A stretch of 64,000 nt of DNA from Aquimarina acroporae (GTDB lineage: Bacteria > Bacteroidota > Bacteroidia > Flavobacteriales > Flavobacteriaceae): positions 310,001 through 374,000 of the forward strand of contig NZ_JALPRE010000009.1 of NCBI RefSeq assembly GCF_023195925.1, read 5' to 3'. The notes under the pieces were generated by a model. The model did not search any database. It had not been told where the DNA came from and saw only the letters and a list, made by a program, of their open reading frames with translations. Made by a program: the position numbers and the translations under genes. Below are positions 9,046-19,293 of the stretch, one piece after another. Position 1 is the first letter of the stretch, and the number at the start of each line of letters is the position of its first letter.

Positions 9046-12000
9046 ATGAAAAGAACTATTCTAGTTTTTTCTGTGTTTTTATCTCTTTTAATGATACAAC
9101 AGATAAAGGCACAGGAAAAGACGATTTCGGGAACAGTAACTTCTGCAGGCGACAATTCAATGCCGCTGCCAGGGGTTAATGTTATTGTAAAGGGAACAAC
9201 AACAGGAGCACAAACAGATTTTGATGGCCGTTATACAATTAATGCATCTGTGGGAGATGTTTTAGAGTTTAGTTATGTCGGTCTTTTATCAGTTACAGTA
9301 ACGGTAGGAACATCAAATACTATCGATGTTTCTATGGAGGAAAATTTAGAACAACTTGACGATGTGGTCGTAACAGCCTTGGGAATTGCAAAGAGCCGAA
9401 AATCTCTTACTTATGCGGCTCAAGATATTAATGCCGATGAGCTTAATAGAGTAAAGCAAACCAATCCGGTAAATAGCCTTTCTGGTAAAGTATCGGGTGT
9501 TGTAATCAATCGAAGCTCATCTGGGGCAGGAGGATCTGTAAAAGTAACGCTAAGAGGAAACTCCTCATTAGGGAACAACCAACCGTTATATGTGGTAGAC
9601 GGAGTACCGTTATCAAATCCAACCGGAGGACAACCGCAAAATACTTTTGGAGATATTAACGGAGGTAACAGGGATGGTGGAGATGTTTTGTCTCTTATTA
9701 ATCCCGATGATATAGAATCCTTAACCGTATTAAAAGGAGCATCGGCTTCTGCACTTTATGGTAGTGCCGGTTTAAATGGGGTTATATTAATAACAACTAA
9801 GAAGGGAAGAACAGGAAGCTTTAAGGTAGATGCTTCTTCAAATATATTAGTTGAATCTGCTGCCTATTATATTGATTTAAATGATAGAGCAGAGAAAGAT
9901 ATTGAGGATTTCTTTAATACAGGGGTCACCAATATAAATTCTGTATCCTTATCTGGAGGTAGTGAAAATGCTCAAACATATTTTTCATACTCCAATACTT
10001 TCGCTTCGGGAATTTTACCAACCAATAACTTAAGCCAGCATACTATTAACCTGAGGGAAAATGCAACCTTTTTCGATGGTGTCTTAACCGCAAACGCTAG
10101 CGTGTTAGCAACCACTCAAAGTATTGATAACCGACCTGTTTCTGGTTTGTATTTTAATCCATTGGTAGGAGCTTATAATTTTGATTCTCCCGGAGAGCGA
10201 CTATCTAATTACGAAAATTTTGAAGAATTAGACCCTAACAGAAACATTCAGAGTCAAAGATGGTTTAGAGCAACTTCAGATATCGAACAAAATCCGTATT
10301 GGATATTGAATAGAAATGCAAGTGAAGATGTAAGTAGAAAGTTTTTAGCATCTATGAGTTTGAAATTTAAAGTTAATAATTGGTTTTCTGTTCAAACACG
10401 AGGAACCTACGATCAAACTTTTTTAGGTTTCGAAAAAAAAGTGCACGCTACTACCGAAGCTACGCTTGCACCTCCCAACGGTAGATATATTTTTAATGAA
10501 CAAGATATTAGACAGTTATATGGCGATATTATAGCCACTATAAATAAACAATTTAATAACATCACTTTATCTGCTAATATTGGAACAAGTACAACCAGAA
10601 CTACCTTAGAAGTGCTAAATGCAGATTCTGGAACAAATGGAGGTTTACAGTTTGCAAATGTATTTTCTGTCCAGAATTTTAATGCGAACCCACAAGTATC
10701 TATATTTCAGAATTCTTTAGATAAGCAGGTGAACTCTGTTTTTGCCAGTGCAACTGTTGGTTTTAACGAAAAAGTATTTGTTGATCTTACTGCACGTAAC
10801 GATTGGTCTTCATCATTACCATCAGGTAATAATTCTTATTTCTATCCATCGGTAGGGGTAACTGGTATTTTGACTGAAATGTTTGATATGGGAGACCGTA
10901 TATCCTTTGCAAAAATTAGGGGGTCTTATGCCGAGGTAGGAAATGATCTTCCTGCAAATACTGTATTTCCTGAAAGACAAATTCTTTTTGGAGGAGGATT
11001 GAGCCCACTAGACCCAGTAAGACCATTGGGAGAAGTTCGACCAGAACAACAGCGTTCTTTTGAGATTGGAACAGAATGGAGGTTTTTTGATAATCGTTTT
11101 GGATTCGATTTTGGCTACTATCAAACCAGCACTATCGATCAATATTTTCAGGTTCCGGTTTCTACAGGAACAGGATCTGTAACCGTGGGAGTAAATTCTG
11201 GAGATATTATTAATGAAGGATTTGAAGCTTCAATTTTTATCACTCCAATACAGACAGATAATTTTAAATGGACATCAAATATCAACTTCGCAGCCAATGA
11301 CAATGTGGTAGAAGAAATAAGTAATCCTTCAGATGATGTTCAAATAGATAATCAAGTGATCTCTCCTCCGGGAGTAAATACTTTTGCTTCTTATTTGGTC
11401 GAAGGAGGATCCTATGGAGACATCTATGCGCAGGTGGTAAAACGAGATGCCAATGGTAGACCGGTAGTAGATGCTGGAGCTATTGTTATTAATGATGAAA
11501 ACCCTGATAACACTATTGCAGGCCTTGAGAAAATAGGAAATGCGAATCCAGATTTTACACTAGGATGGAATAACTCATTTAGCTATAAGAATATAAGTCT
11601 TGACTTTTTAATTGATGGGAAGTTTGGTGGAGAAACTATTAGTATGACTGAAGCTATAGTTGAAGGGTTGAGTAACAATACTCAAAGGGAAACTACAAAT
11701 GCTCCAGTTGAGGTAGTAAGTCCTACAGGAACCGTTTCAACATTAACTGCGCAGGAGTATTACGGGTTAGTTGGTGGTAGAAACGGATTTACGGGGGAAT
11801 ATGTTTATAGTGCAACCAATGTAAGATTGGCAGAATTTGCTTTGGGATACAATTTTAAGCTGTCTGAGAATTCTTTCTTTAGAACTATTAAAGCATCACT
11901 TATCGGGAATAATTTGTTCTTTTTCTATAAAGATGCTCCTCATGATCCTAATGTATCCTTAAGTACTGGAAATGCATTGCAAGGAGTAGATGTACTAGGA

Positions 12001-12048
12001 CTGCCTTCAACTAGAAGTTGGGGATTAAACTTTAATTTAACTTTTTAA
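9046..12048 (+). CDS. SusC/RagA-family TonB-dependent outer-membrane transporter
   Basis: This 1000-residue protein starts with a signal peptide (about 1-22, ending IKAQ). A carboxypeptidase-regulatory-like beta domain follows (about 24-105, with the SGTVTSAG and DFDGRYTINA patterns). Next comes the TonB plug (about 107-235, with DDVVVTALG, SLSGKVSGVVINRSSS and LYVVDGVPL), and then a C-terminal beta-barrel ending in the aromatic strand GLNFNLTF. It imports oligosaccharides across the outer membrane with energy from TonB/ExbBD. The adjacent SusD gene starts 10 bp downstream. The position at the head of a chitinase and glucanase gene run makes chito-oligosaccharides the most likely cargo, by inference. 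Confidence 0.95.
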   Translation: MKRTILVFSVFLSLLMIQQIKAQEKTISGTVTSAGDNSMPLPGVNVIVKGTTTGAQTDFDGRYTINASVGDVLEFSYVGLLSVTVTVGTSNTIDVSMEENLEQLDDVVVTALGIAKSRKSLTYAAQDINADELNRVKQTNPVNSLSGKVSGVVINRSSSGAGGSVKVTLRGNSSLGNNQPLYVVDGVPLSNPTGGQPQNTFGDINGGNRDGGDVLSLINPDDIESLTVLKGASASALYGSAGLNGVILITTKKGRTGSFKVDASSNILVESAAYYIDLNDRAEKDIEDFFNTGVTNINSVSLSGGSENAQTYFSYSNTFASGILPTNNLSQHTINLRENATFFDGVLTANASVLATTQSIDNRPVSGLYFNPLVGAYNFDSPGERLSNYENFEELDPNRNIQSQRWFRATSDIEQNPYWILNRNASEDVSRKFLASMSLKFKVNNWFSVQTRGTYDQTFLGFEKKVHATTEATLAPPNGRYIFNEQDIRQLYGDIIATINKQFNNITLSANIGTSTTRTTLEVLNADSGTNGGLQFANVFSVQNFNANPQVSIFQNSLDKQVNSVFASATVGFNEKVFVDLTARNDWSSSLPSGNNSYFYPSVGVTGILTEMFDMGDRISFAKIRGSYAEVGNDLPANTVFPERQILFGGGLSPLDPVRPLGEVRPEQQRSFEIGTEWRFFDNRFGFDFGYYQTSTIDQYFQVPVSTGTGSVTVGVNSGDIINEGFEASIFITPIQTDNFKWTSNINFAANDNVVEEISNPSDDVQIDNQVISPPGVNTFASYLVEGGSYGDIYAQVVKRDANGRPVVDAGAIVINDENPDNTIAGLEKIGNANPDFTLGWNNSFSYKNISLDFLIDGKFGGETISMTEAIVEGLSNNTQRETTNAPVEVVSPTGTVSTLTAQEYYGLVGGRNGFTGEYVYSATNVRLAEFALGYNFKLSENSFFRTIKASLIGNNLFFFYKDAPHDPNVSLSTGNALQGVDVLGLPSTRSWGLNFNLTF

Positions 12049-12058
12049 TAAGCACGAC

Positions 12059-13642
12059 ATGAAAAATATAAATATTATCTGTTTGGGATTCATGCTGCTT
12101 TCTGTCTTTTCTTGTTCTGAAGGACTTGAAGATCTTGACGGAAATCCCAGAAATATTACCGACGAACAATTAGCCGTAGATTTTCAGAATGTAGGGTCTT
12201 TGTATAAGCCCATGTTTGAAAATATTTATCAATATACTCCGCCGTGGTCATACCAGTTGCAGCAAAACCTAAATGCAGATGTGTTTTCAGGATATATGAC
12301 TAACCCAAGGCCATTTGTAGCAGGAGCTAATAATACTACTTACAATCTTGTGAGTGGTTGGAATAACTTCATTTGGAGTGTGCCTTATTCTAATGTAATG
12401 AATAACGCCAAAACCATAGAAAATGAGACTAAAGATGAATTTCCTGAGTTATTCGCGGTGTCTCAAATTCTTAAGGTAACTGCAATGCATAGGGTAGCCG
12501 ATGTATTTGGTCCTATTGTTTATACAAAGTTTGGAGAGTCTGCGACAACAAGTGAGTATGACTCACAAGAAGAAGCATATAATGCATTTTTTACTGACCT
12601 AGAAGAAGCTATTCAGATTTTGTCAGACAATATCGATAGTCCAAGATTTACAGCTTTCGATTTGGCATACGGAGGAAACTATGAGAGCTGGATTAAGTAT
12701 GCCAATTCACTTCGGTTGCGATTGGCGATTCGAATTTCTAAAGTAGCTCCTGCAAAAGCAAAATCTGAAGGAGAAAAATCACTAAGTCACCCAGTAGGTG
12801 TGATTGAAGCGAATGCCGATAGCTTTTTTGTGAATGGAACTCTAGATCACCCTATCAAAACAATTAATAACTCCTGGGGAGATATTAGAATGAACGCTTC
12901 TATGGAATCTATATTGGTCGGCTATGAAGATCCTAGAGCAGAGAGTTATTTTAATATGTCAGAAGTGGTCGAAGGGGCCTTTAAAGGAATCCGCAATGGT
13001 CTTCCTCTATTAACAGGATATGATGATGAACTAGCTCAGAAAGCAGATTATATTACCTTCTCTCTATTGTCTGATGAAGTATTGACCCCTAGTATTCAGT
13101 TAATGACTGCAGCAGAAGTATATTTCTTAAAAGCAGAAGCTGGTTTACGAGGATGGACAGGAGCAGGAGGAGTGCAAGCGAACTATGAACAAGGAATTAC
13201 GGCTTCTTTTCAACAATATAGTTTGCCTGGTGTTTCAGATTATATATCTAATACTACTCGCACTCCTATCGACTATGTAGATCCGGTAACACCTGCAAAT
13301 AACATTGCAGCTTTAAGTGATATCACTATTGCCTGGAATGAGGCAGCTACCAACGAGGAGAAATTAGAGAGAATCATCACTCAAAAATGGATTGCAATGT
13401 TTCCCGAAGGTCAGGAAGCATGGAGCGAGTACCGCCGTACTGGCTATCCTAAAATATTCCCGGTTGTTAGCAATCAAAGTGGTGGAGTTGTAGATACTGA
13501 TTTACAAATTAGAAGAATTCCATTTGTCGATAGCGAATTGCAAACTAATCCTGATGGTGTTGCAAACGCAGTAACCAAATTAGGAGGTCCAGATAATGCG
13601 GGTACCCGTTTGTGGTGGGATACTCCCGGCGGAAATTTTTAA
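12059..13642 (+). CDS. SusD/RagB-family surface glycan-binding lipoprotein
   Basis: This 527-residue lipoprotein has a short signal and lipobox FSC with acylated Cys19. The body is the SusD-like TPR fold, closest to the second SusD group (SusD-like_2): LKVTAMHRVADVFGPIVYTKFGE near 140-165 and the late AAEVYFLKAEAGLRGW and WIAMFPEGQEAWSEYRRTGYP segments are typical. It forms the lid over the SusC barrel and captures oligosaccharides. It is 10 bp behind susC and is followed by a strong hairpin, so susC and susD form a core unit with read-through or a separate promoter for the chitinase behind them. Confidence 0.95.
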   Translation: MKNINIICLGFMLLSVFSCSEGLEDLDGNPRNITDEQLAVDFQNVGSLYKPMFENIYQYTPPWSYQLQQNLNADVFSGYMTNPRPFVAGANNTTYNLVSGWNNFIWSVPYSNVMNNAKTIENETKDEFPELFAVSQILKVTAMHRVADVFGPIVYTKFGESATTSEYDSQEEAYNAFFTDLEEAIQILSDNIDSPRFTAFDLAYGGNYESWIKYANSLRLRLAIRISKVAPAKAKSEGEKSLSHPVGVIEANADSFFVNGTLDHPIKTINNSWGDIRMNASMESILVGYEDPRAESYFNMSEVVEGAFKGIRNGLPLLTGYDDELAQKADYITFSLLSDEVLTPSIQLMTAAEVYFLKAEAGLRGWTGAGGVQANYEQGITASFQQYSLPGVSDYISNTTRTPIDYVDPVTPANNIAALSDITIAWNEAATNEEKLERIITQKWIAMFPEGQEAWSEYRRTGYPKIFPVVSNQSGGVVDTDLQIRRIPFVDSELQTNPDGVANAVTKLGGPDNAGTRLWWDTPGGNF

Positions 13643-13660
13643 GATTAATGTGATTTATAT

Positions 13661-13690
13661 AAGGGACTGGAAGTACGCTTCTGGTCCTTT
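13661..13690 (+). terminator. Hairpin after susD
   Basis: A stem of 13 pairs (including three G-T pairs) closes a TACG tetraloop: AAGGGACTGGAAG / CTTCTGGTCCTTT. It follows the susD stop by 18 bp and has only a short T run. It may act as a partial terminator or as an mRNA-stabilising 3' end that sets susCD above the downstream chitinase. Confidence 0.65.
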
Positions 13691-13766
13691 AATGCTCATT
13701 ATTCGTATTTACTCTAAAGAAATCTATATGATATAAAATTACCTAACACAAATCTCTAATTATATT

Positions 13767-15614
13767 ATGAAACCACTTAAAAACATTGTTTCGTTATTCA
13801 TGCTATTTGCATTATTGTATTCTTGCAGTAATGAAAATTTTGTAAATGATCTTCAGGAAGAAGATATTTCTATTCAAATAAATAATAAGACAACGCTTAC
13901 ACAACCAATTATTTTAGGATATTTTCCTTCATGGTCAGAGAGTTGGACAACAACTGGCCAAGGATCAAAGCTAAGGGATATCCCTAAACATGTTACTCAC
14001 GTTTTTTTGGCTTTTGCAAGACCAAATTTACGATATCAAAAAGGATCTTTAGATATCACTAATACTGGTATACAAACTCCATATGGTGGAGCTACCTTAA
14101 AGGAATCTGTATCCATTTTAAAAGAAAAAGGAATCAAAGTAATTTTATCTGTAGGAGGAGAAACTTACTGGGGTTCAGATGCAGCCTATGATATTAACTA
14201 CCAACAAATCAAAGATCTTGTAGATGATATGGGGTTCGAAGGTATCGATTGGGATTTTGAGCCCAACGGAAGCTTTGCGACCATCGGAGAGCCAATTAAT
14301 GTGCAAAGATTTATAGACTTTTTTAATAATTCGAGAGCCATAATGCCAAAAGGGCAATATTTATTGGCATGTGCTCCAGCAGGTGTAGGTGCATTAGGTG
14401 GTTTAAATAATGATGATCCAGCATCTCCATTTGCGTATGCTAATAGAAATAGTGTCACAGGAGAATCAGATGCTAACCTTTATAATGCTACCTCTCCAAA
14501 TCAAGCAATTAGTTTATATGGTTTTGCAACAACAGGTCATATGATCCCAGTTATGAAAGCTGTAGGGGATAAAATCGATTTAATCGCATATCAAGGGTAT
14601 AACACCGGCGCAGCTAGTAATAGAAAAATAATGTATGATGCGTATAAGCACTATGCAGATCAATATGGTTTTTCTATTGCAGCAGGAACACATTATCCCA
14701 ACGAACCATGGGGACCTTATTATACATATACCTATCAGAATATGGCAGAACTGTCTGGGCATATTGGTGCTAATAATGCGAACAATGATGGTATCATGAT
14801 TTGGCAATTATTGTTAGGAGATGGTTCATCTTCTGCCTATGGATATTTATATGTAGCAAGTCAGGTCTTAGGTGGTGTTTCACAAGCTCAGGCTATATCT
14901 AATGCCGAAAACTACCCAGAGTCACCTTATACCGGAGGAGATGGTGGTGGAGATGGTGGAGGTGATGGTACTGTCTGTAATGCGGCACCGTGGAATGCTA
15001 CAACAGCATATACCGGTGGTCAAGAAGTAGTATACCAAAACCAATTGTATCGCGCAAAATGGTGGACTCAAGGAGACACCCCCTCTTCGAATACTGGTAA
15101 TGGTAAGCCATGGGAATTAGTTCAAGATTGTGGTGATGGCGGAGGAACCGGAGATAATCAATTACCTTCGGTAACGATAACTTCTCCATCCAACAATAAC
15201 AATTTTACTCAAGGGACAACGATTACGATTACTGCAGATGCATCAGATAGCGATGGTACAATAGCTAAGGTAGAATTCTTTGAAGGAAGTAATAAATTAG
15301 GTGAAGATAGTACTAGCCCTTTTAGCTTTTCATGGTCAAATGCAAATACAGGTAGCTACTCTATAGTTGCAGTGGCAACCGATAATTCTGGAGGAACTAA
15401 GACCTCTAATGGGGTAAGTATTACTGTGCAATCTGATGGAGGAGGAAGTGGTTCTTGTAGCGGAGTTGCAAGTTGGGAAGCATACCCAACAATATATAAT
15501 CAAGGAGATAGAGTAGTATACCAGGGAGCACTTTATGAGGCTCAAACAGGGCCAATATGGGTGACTCCAGGAAGTGGAGAACACTGGTGGAAGACTATAG
15601 GTACATGTAATTAA
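13767..15614 (+). CDS. Surface lipoprotein GH18 chitinase with two CBM5/12 modules
   Basis: This 615-residue protein has lipobox YSC (Cys20). The GH18 barrel spans about 45-385, with SVGG at 128-131 and catalytic motif EGIDWDFE. Asp161, Asp163 and proton donor Glu165 are intact, but the first Asp of DxxDxDxE is Glu158. A Gly/Asp linker (GGDGGGDGGGDG) leads to a chitin-binding CBM5/12 (about 408-452, with YRAKWWTQGD), an Ig-like Big module (about 462-552) and a second CBM5/12 (about 558-614, with VYQGALYEA). It hydrolyses beta-1,4 bonds in chitin. Unlike the large chitinases nearby it has no T9SS tail, so lipid anchoring keeps it on the cell, probably beside SusCD. Confidence 0.93.
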   Translation: MKPLKNIVSLFMLFALLYSCSNENFVNDLQEEDISIQINNKTTLTQPIILGYFPSWSESWTTTGQGSKLRDIPKHVTHVFLAFARPNLRYQKGSLDITNTGIQTPYGGATLKESVSILKEKGIKVILSVGGETYWGSDAAYDINYQQIKDLVDDMGFEGIDWDFEPNGSFATIGEPINVQRFIDFFNNSRAIMPKGQYLLACAPAGVGALGGLNNDDPASPFAYANRNSVTGESDANLYNATSPNQAISLYGFATTGHMIPVMKAVGDKIDLIAYQGYNTGAASNRKIMYDAYKHYADQYGFSIAAGTHYPNEPWGPYYTYTYQNMAELSGHIGANNANNDGIMIWQLLLGDGSSSAYGYLYVASQVLGGVSQAQAISNAENYPESPYTGGDGGGDGGGDGTVCNAAPWNATTAYTGGQEVVYQNQLYRAKWWTQGDTPSSNTGNGKPWELVQDCGDGGGTGDNQLPSVTITSPSNNNNFTQGTTITITADASDSDGTIAKVEFFEGSNKLGEDSTSPFSFSWSNANTGSYSIVAVATDNSGGTKTSNGVSITVQSDGGGSGSCSGVASWEAYPTIYNQGDRVVYQGALYEAQTGPIWVTPGSGEHWWKTIGTCN

Positions 15615-15642
15615 GGTAGTTTAAATTAGTTTTTAATTGTGG

Positions 15643-15685
15643 AACCTCTGTAATAGTGTGGCTGCTATTATAGAGGTTTTTGTTT
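15643..15685. terminator. Bidirectional terminator between GH18 lipoprotein and VCBS gene
   Basis: A 14-pair stem AACCTCTGTAATAG / CTATTATAGAGGTT (one G-T pair) at 15643-15678 is followed by TTTTTG on the plus strand and preceded by a short A run for the minus strand. The minus-strand VCBS gene stop codon (15668-15670) lies inside the hairpin. It separates two convergent genes. Confidence 0.8.
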
Positions 15686-18600
15686 AAAATCCCATTTTAA
15701 AAATTTAAGTTCTCCGTTTTTGTTGAAAAGCAAAATATATTTTTCCCCTTGTATATTTATAAATTCCATGGCTTTCGGTTGTAACGATGTTAGTTTATTG
15801 CATAGAAAGGTAGATGAGAACAGGTTGTTTTTCTGTTTTTTGTCGCTAAACGAGAAGTACCCCTTATTACTATCATACCGAATGGTTTCTACTTCAGCTT
15901 CATACAATGAACCGATACCAAAAATGTCTAAATGACCATCTAAATTAAAATCTTCAATTAAAAAATCAGTTGTTGGACCAAATTGTGCTTCAATAGGTAA
16001 TGCTATGATATCAAAATTTCCATTTCCATTATTTTTTAAAAGTGAAGTTGTAAAATAGGTTGAAGTGTAGTGCAGTGCGTTTTCTAGATTTTGTTTTCCG
16101 TAGATATCGTTCAATGATGCAGAAGCAAATGAATTATAGGTTTTAAATTTATGCGATAGCCGAGGGACTTGTTGTGAAGAGCATTCTTTTCCTCTCACTG
16201 GTAAAAGTAATCCTTCTTTAGAGGATTTACTTAATACAATGTCCATACTTCCGTTACTATCAAAATCGGCAGCATAAATGTGTAAAGGTTTGGTGATTGA
16301 GGGTTTAAATTTATTATTATCCCCAAGGTTTCCTACTACATAATCGATATCCCCATCTTGATCAATATCTGAAGGGGCTATGGTATTAAACCAACCAGAT
16401 AATTTATCTGTAGAGGTGTTTTTTTTAATTGAAAATTTACCATTGGTATTGTCAAAAATAAGTATTGGTGACCACTCTCCAACTATAAATAGATCTTGAT
16501 CTCCATCATTATCATAATCTGAAAAAATGGCATCGTTAACAACTTTTGTGCTCTTAAGGTCTTTAGCTAAAGATGAGGTTTGATCTACAAATTTTCCATT
16601 TTCATTTTGTAGTATATATGAGGAATATGAAGATGGATATTTACCGGGTATAACACCACTACCAATGAATATATCTAGATCACCATCGTTGTCGATATCT
16701 GCAAAGGCAACAGTACTTGTAACAGACCTTTTAATTGGTAAAGCGTTTTCTTTATGGATAAAGTTTCCTAAACCATCATTTTCATATAATCTGTCTCGAA
16801 GAGTATCACTTGCTTCTGAATCTTCATAGCTTCCGGAGGCAACAAACAAATCTAGATCTCCATCATTATCATAATCAAAAAATAGGGACTTTCGATCTTC
16901 AAAATCTCTATCATTTTTAAAAACTTGAGTATTAGAGAGATCAAAAGTGCCTTTGTCGTTTTGAATATATAAAGCAGGTACTGCGCCTTTTGCATTGCCA
17001 ACAAAAAAATCATCTTTACCATCATTGTTTACATCTGCCACTGCAATAGGAATCCCTTTTTCACTTTGTTTTTGAGGGAGTAATAGTTGTAAAGCATAAT
17101 CGTCAAAAAGTTGTTCTTCATGTTTATAATGCACCCCAAATTCATTACTATTATAAACGGTAATATTTTCTGGAGATTTGGTTATAGGAGAATTGGAATG
17201 GGTATGATCCTCTTTATTAATGTGTAGTTTTTTATTTGCCTTTATATTGCTAAGATGTGTCGACTTTCCATCGGGCCAATAAACCATTATACTATCAACT
17301 TGGTTTGCATCTCCTAAACCAAAGTGAAGCGCTTTTGTTACAGAAGATTGAAACCCTCTGCAGGAGTACAATTTTTTTATTTGTTTTTGATTTTGGTAAT
17401 ATAAAAATACAGAAGTTCCTATCGTTGTTCCTTCTTTTTTAGAACTATTCAGTGAAATCGTTAGAAAATTATTGGTCTGGTTATTTTTATAAATAGTTGC
17501 AATATCATCCTGATTATTAATAATTATGTCTAAATCTCCATCATTATCAAGATCTGAATAGGCTGCGCCATTAGAATTTATTTTTTGATCAAATCCCCAT
17601 TCTTCTGAAACAGTTTTAAAAGTAGCATCACGATTATTTAGAAACATTTTATTGGGTAGTTTGGTTGCGGGCATCATTTGTATCGCTTGCTGTAATGTCA
17701 CTTTTTTACGATTGATGATATTTGACTTCATCCGATTTCTGAAATCTTGGTTAGACAGATCATGTTTTATACCATTGGTAACAAATAGGTCATTAAATCC
17801 GTCGTTATTGAAATCAGCAATTAGAGGAGCCCAACTCCAGTCAGTTTTGGCAATACCAGATAACTGTGCTATTTCACTATAGGTACCTTTCCCTAAATTT
17901 ATTTGCAGCATGTTCGACATATATTGATGATGATACCCCTTTTCAACAAGAAAATTGAAGTTATCAGTACTCATAGTTGCCATATTTTCTTTGCTTCTTT
18001 GATGATCCTCTGAGAGCATGTCTAACACGATAAGATCAGGCTTTAAATCGTTGTTAATATCGGCATAATCAGAGCCCATACTGTTAGCAGAGATATGATC
18101 AAAAGTTTCGAGGATTTTGTTCGTAAACGTATTGTTTTTGTTGTTGATATATAAAAAATCAGGCTCCAGAAAGTCATTAGCTACGTATATATCTGGCCAG
18201 CCATCTTCATTAAAATCTCCAATCGATGCACTTAAACCCCATGCTTTGTTTAATATCCCGGATTCTGGAGTAATGTCTTTAAAAGTACCATTGTCATTTA
18301 CAAAAAGCTGATCACTACTTTCTAAACTAAAGTCATTTTGAATTTTTGGATCAATTATGACATTGTTATTAAAATCTGTGCGATGATTTACCAGATAAAT
18401 ATCTACATCACCATCCTTGTCAAAATCTAAATAATAGGCTTGTGTAGAGAAAGCTTCAGAATCGAGCCCAAACTGACGAGCTTGTTCTAGAAAAGTCCCA
18501 TCTTTTTGGTTTATGTAGAGTTTGTTTTTTCGTTTTTTAGGTTCTTTTAGTTCACCAGATTTGCAAACATAGATATCTAGCCATCCGTCACCATTTATAT

Positions 18601-19000
18601 CAATCATAGAAACGCCGGTAGTCCATCCAATTTCATCTGTGACCATTGCAATTTCTGTGATGTCTTCAAAAATGAAATCACCTTTGTTGAGGTATAATTT
18701 ATTGCTAGCCTGATTTGAGCCGAAATAGATGTCATCGAGTCCGTCGTTGTTAATGTCTCCTACTGCAACCCCTCCACCATTATAGATGTATGAATAGTTT
18801 AAAAAATTAAAAGCTAATGTTTCAGAAATGGTGTTTTCAAAATTTATGTTGGATACTGTTGGAGAGATCATCTCAAACATTTTGTTTTTTTCAGAAAACA
18901 CGTCTTCAGTTTTAGTTCGACGGTTGCAAGAGAGAACAGTCACAAGAAGCAATACTATGCATGCTTTTTTTATCATGGTCGTATAGGATTTTAAATGCAT
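15668..19000 (-). CDS. VCBS/FG-GAP repeat lipoprotein with ASPIC/UnbV domain
   Basis: This 1110-residue exported lipoprotein has lipobox LSC at residues 23-25. Translation may start at the second ATG (codon 9, 18976), which gives a neater signal peptide. About fourteen calcium-loop repeats of the DxNxDGxxDI type (DINNDGLDDI, DFDKDGDVDI, DYDNDGDLDL and others) form a beta-propeller-like body. An ASPIC/UnbV domain (about 500-600, with GTSVFLYY and FGLGDANQVDSIMVYWPDG) splits the repeats. Proteins of this type are common in Bacteroidota polysaccharide loci and are believed to help surface binding or assembly, but no reaction is known. It lies opposite in strand to the surrounding enzymes and is flanked by a bidirectional terminator and a 293 bp gap. 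Confidence 0.85.
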   Translation of the reverse strand: MHLKSYTTMIKKACIVLLLVTVLSCNRRTKTEDVFSEKNKMFEMISPTVSNINFENTISETLAFNFLNYSYIYNGGGVAVGDINNDGLDDIYFGSNQASNKLYLNKGDFIFEDITEIAMVTDEIGWTTGVSMIDINGDGWLDIYVCKSGELKEPKKRKNKLYINQKDGTFLEQARQFGLDSEAFSTQAYYLDFDKDGDVDIYLVNHRTDFNNNVIIDPKIQNDFSLESSDQLFVNDNGTFKDITPESGILNKAWGLSASIGDFNEDGWPDIYVANDFLEPDFLYINNKNNTFTNKILETFDHISANSMGSDYADINNDLKPDLIVLDMLSEDHQRSKENMATMSTDNFNFLVEKGYHHQYMSNMLQINLGKGTYSEIAQLSGIAKTDWSWAPLIADFNNDGFNDLFVTNGIKHDLSNQDFRNRMKSNIINRKKVTLQQAIQMMPATKLPNKMFLNNRDATFKTVSEEWGFDQKINSNGAAYSDLDNDGDLDIIINNQDDIATIYKNNQTNNFLTISLNSSKKEGTTIGTSVFLYYQNQKQIKKLYSCRGFQSSVTKALHFGLGDANQVDSIMVYWPDGKSTHLSNIKANKKLHINKEDHTHSNSPITKSPENITVYNSNEFGVHYKHEEQLFDDYALQLLLPQKQSEKGIPIAVADVNNDGKDDFFVGNAKGAVPALYIQNDKGTFDLSNTQVFKNDRDFEDRKSLFFDYDNDGDLDLFVASGSYEDSEASDTLRDRLYENDGLGNFIHKENALPIKRSVTSTVAFADIDNDGDLDIFIGSGVIPGKYPSSYSSYILQNENGKFVDQTSSLAKDLKSTKVVNDAIFSDYDNDGDQDLFIVGEWSPILIFDNTNGKFSIKKNTSTDKLSGWFNTIAPSDIDQDGDIDYVVGNLGDNNKFKPSITKPLHIYAADFDSNGSMDIVLSKSSKEGLLLPVRGKECSSQQVPRLSHKFKTYNSFASASLNDIYGKQNLENALHYTSTYFTTSLLKNNGNGNFDIIALPIEAQFGPTTDFLIEDFNLDGHLDIFGIGSLYEAEVETIRYDSNKGYFSFSDKKQKNNLFSSTFLCNKLTSLQPKAMEFINIQGEKYILLFNKNGELKFLKWDFKQKPL

Positions 19001-19293
19001 AAAATAAAGAACTATATACAGGTAGAATCATTTAGGCTACAGACAACATATTTCTATCGACATACAACAAAATGGAGGTTACGGCTAGGTATTTGGTTAT
19101 TCAAATTAGAAGTGTCTTTAGAAAGAAAAGATTTGCATCCTTAGGTTAAATTAGGCTAACAGTCATATGGTTGATTTTTCTTGTCATTTATGATTGCTTT
19201 CATGTCATCTGTCGAAAAACTTTTCTTAAGAAGTATTTAGGTTATAGTTTCATTACTTCATAAGCTATTAAACAACATAACTTACGTTAAAAA

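Noticed and set aside
14938-14970. Repeated GGTGATGGTGGAGAT-type units
   Set aside because: These encode the Gly/Asp linker of the GH18 lipoprotein; low-complexity linker, not a separate repeat element.
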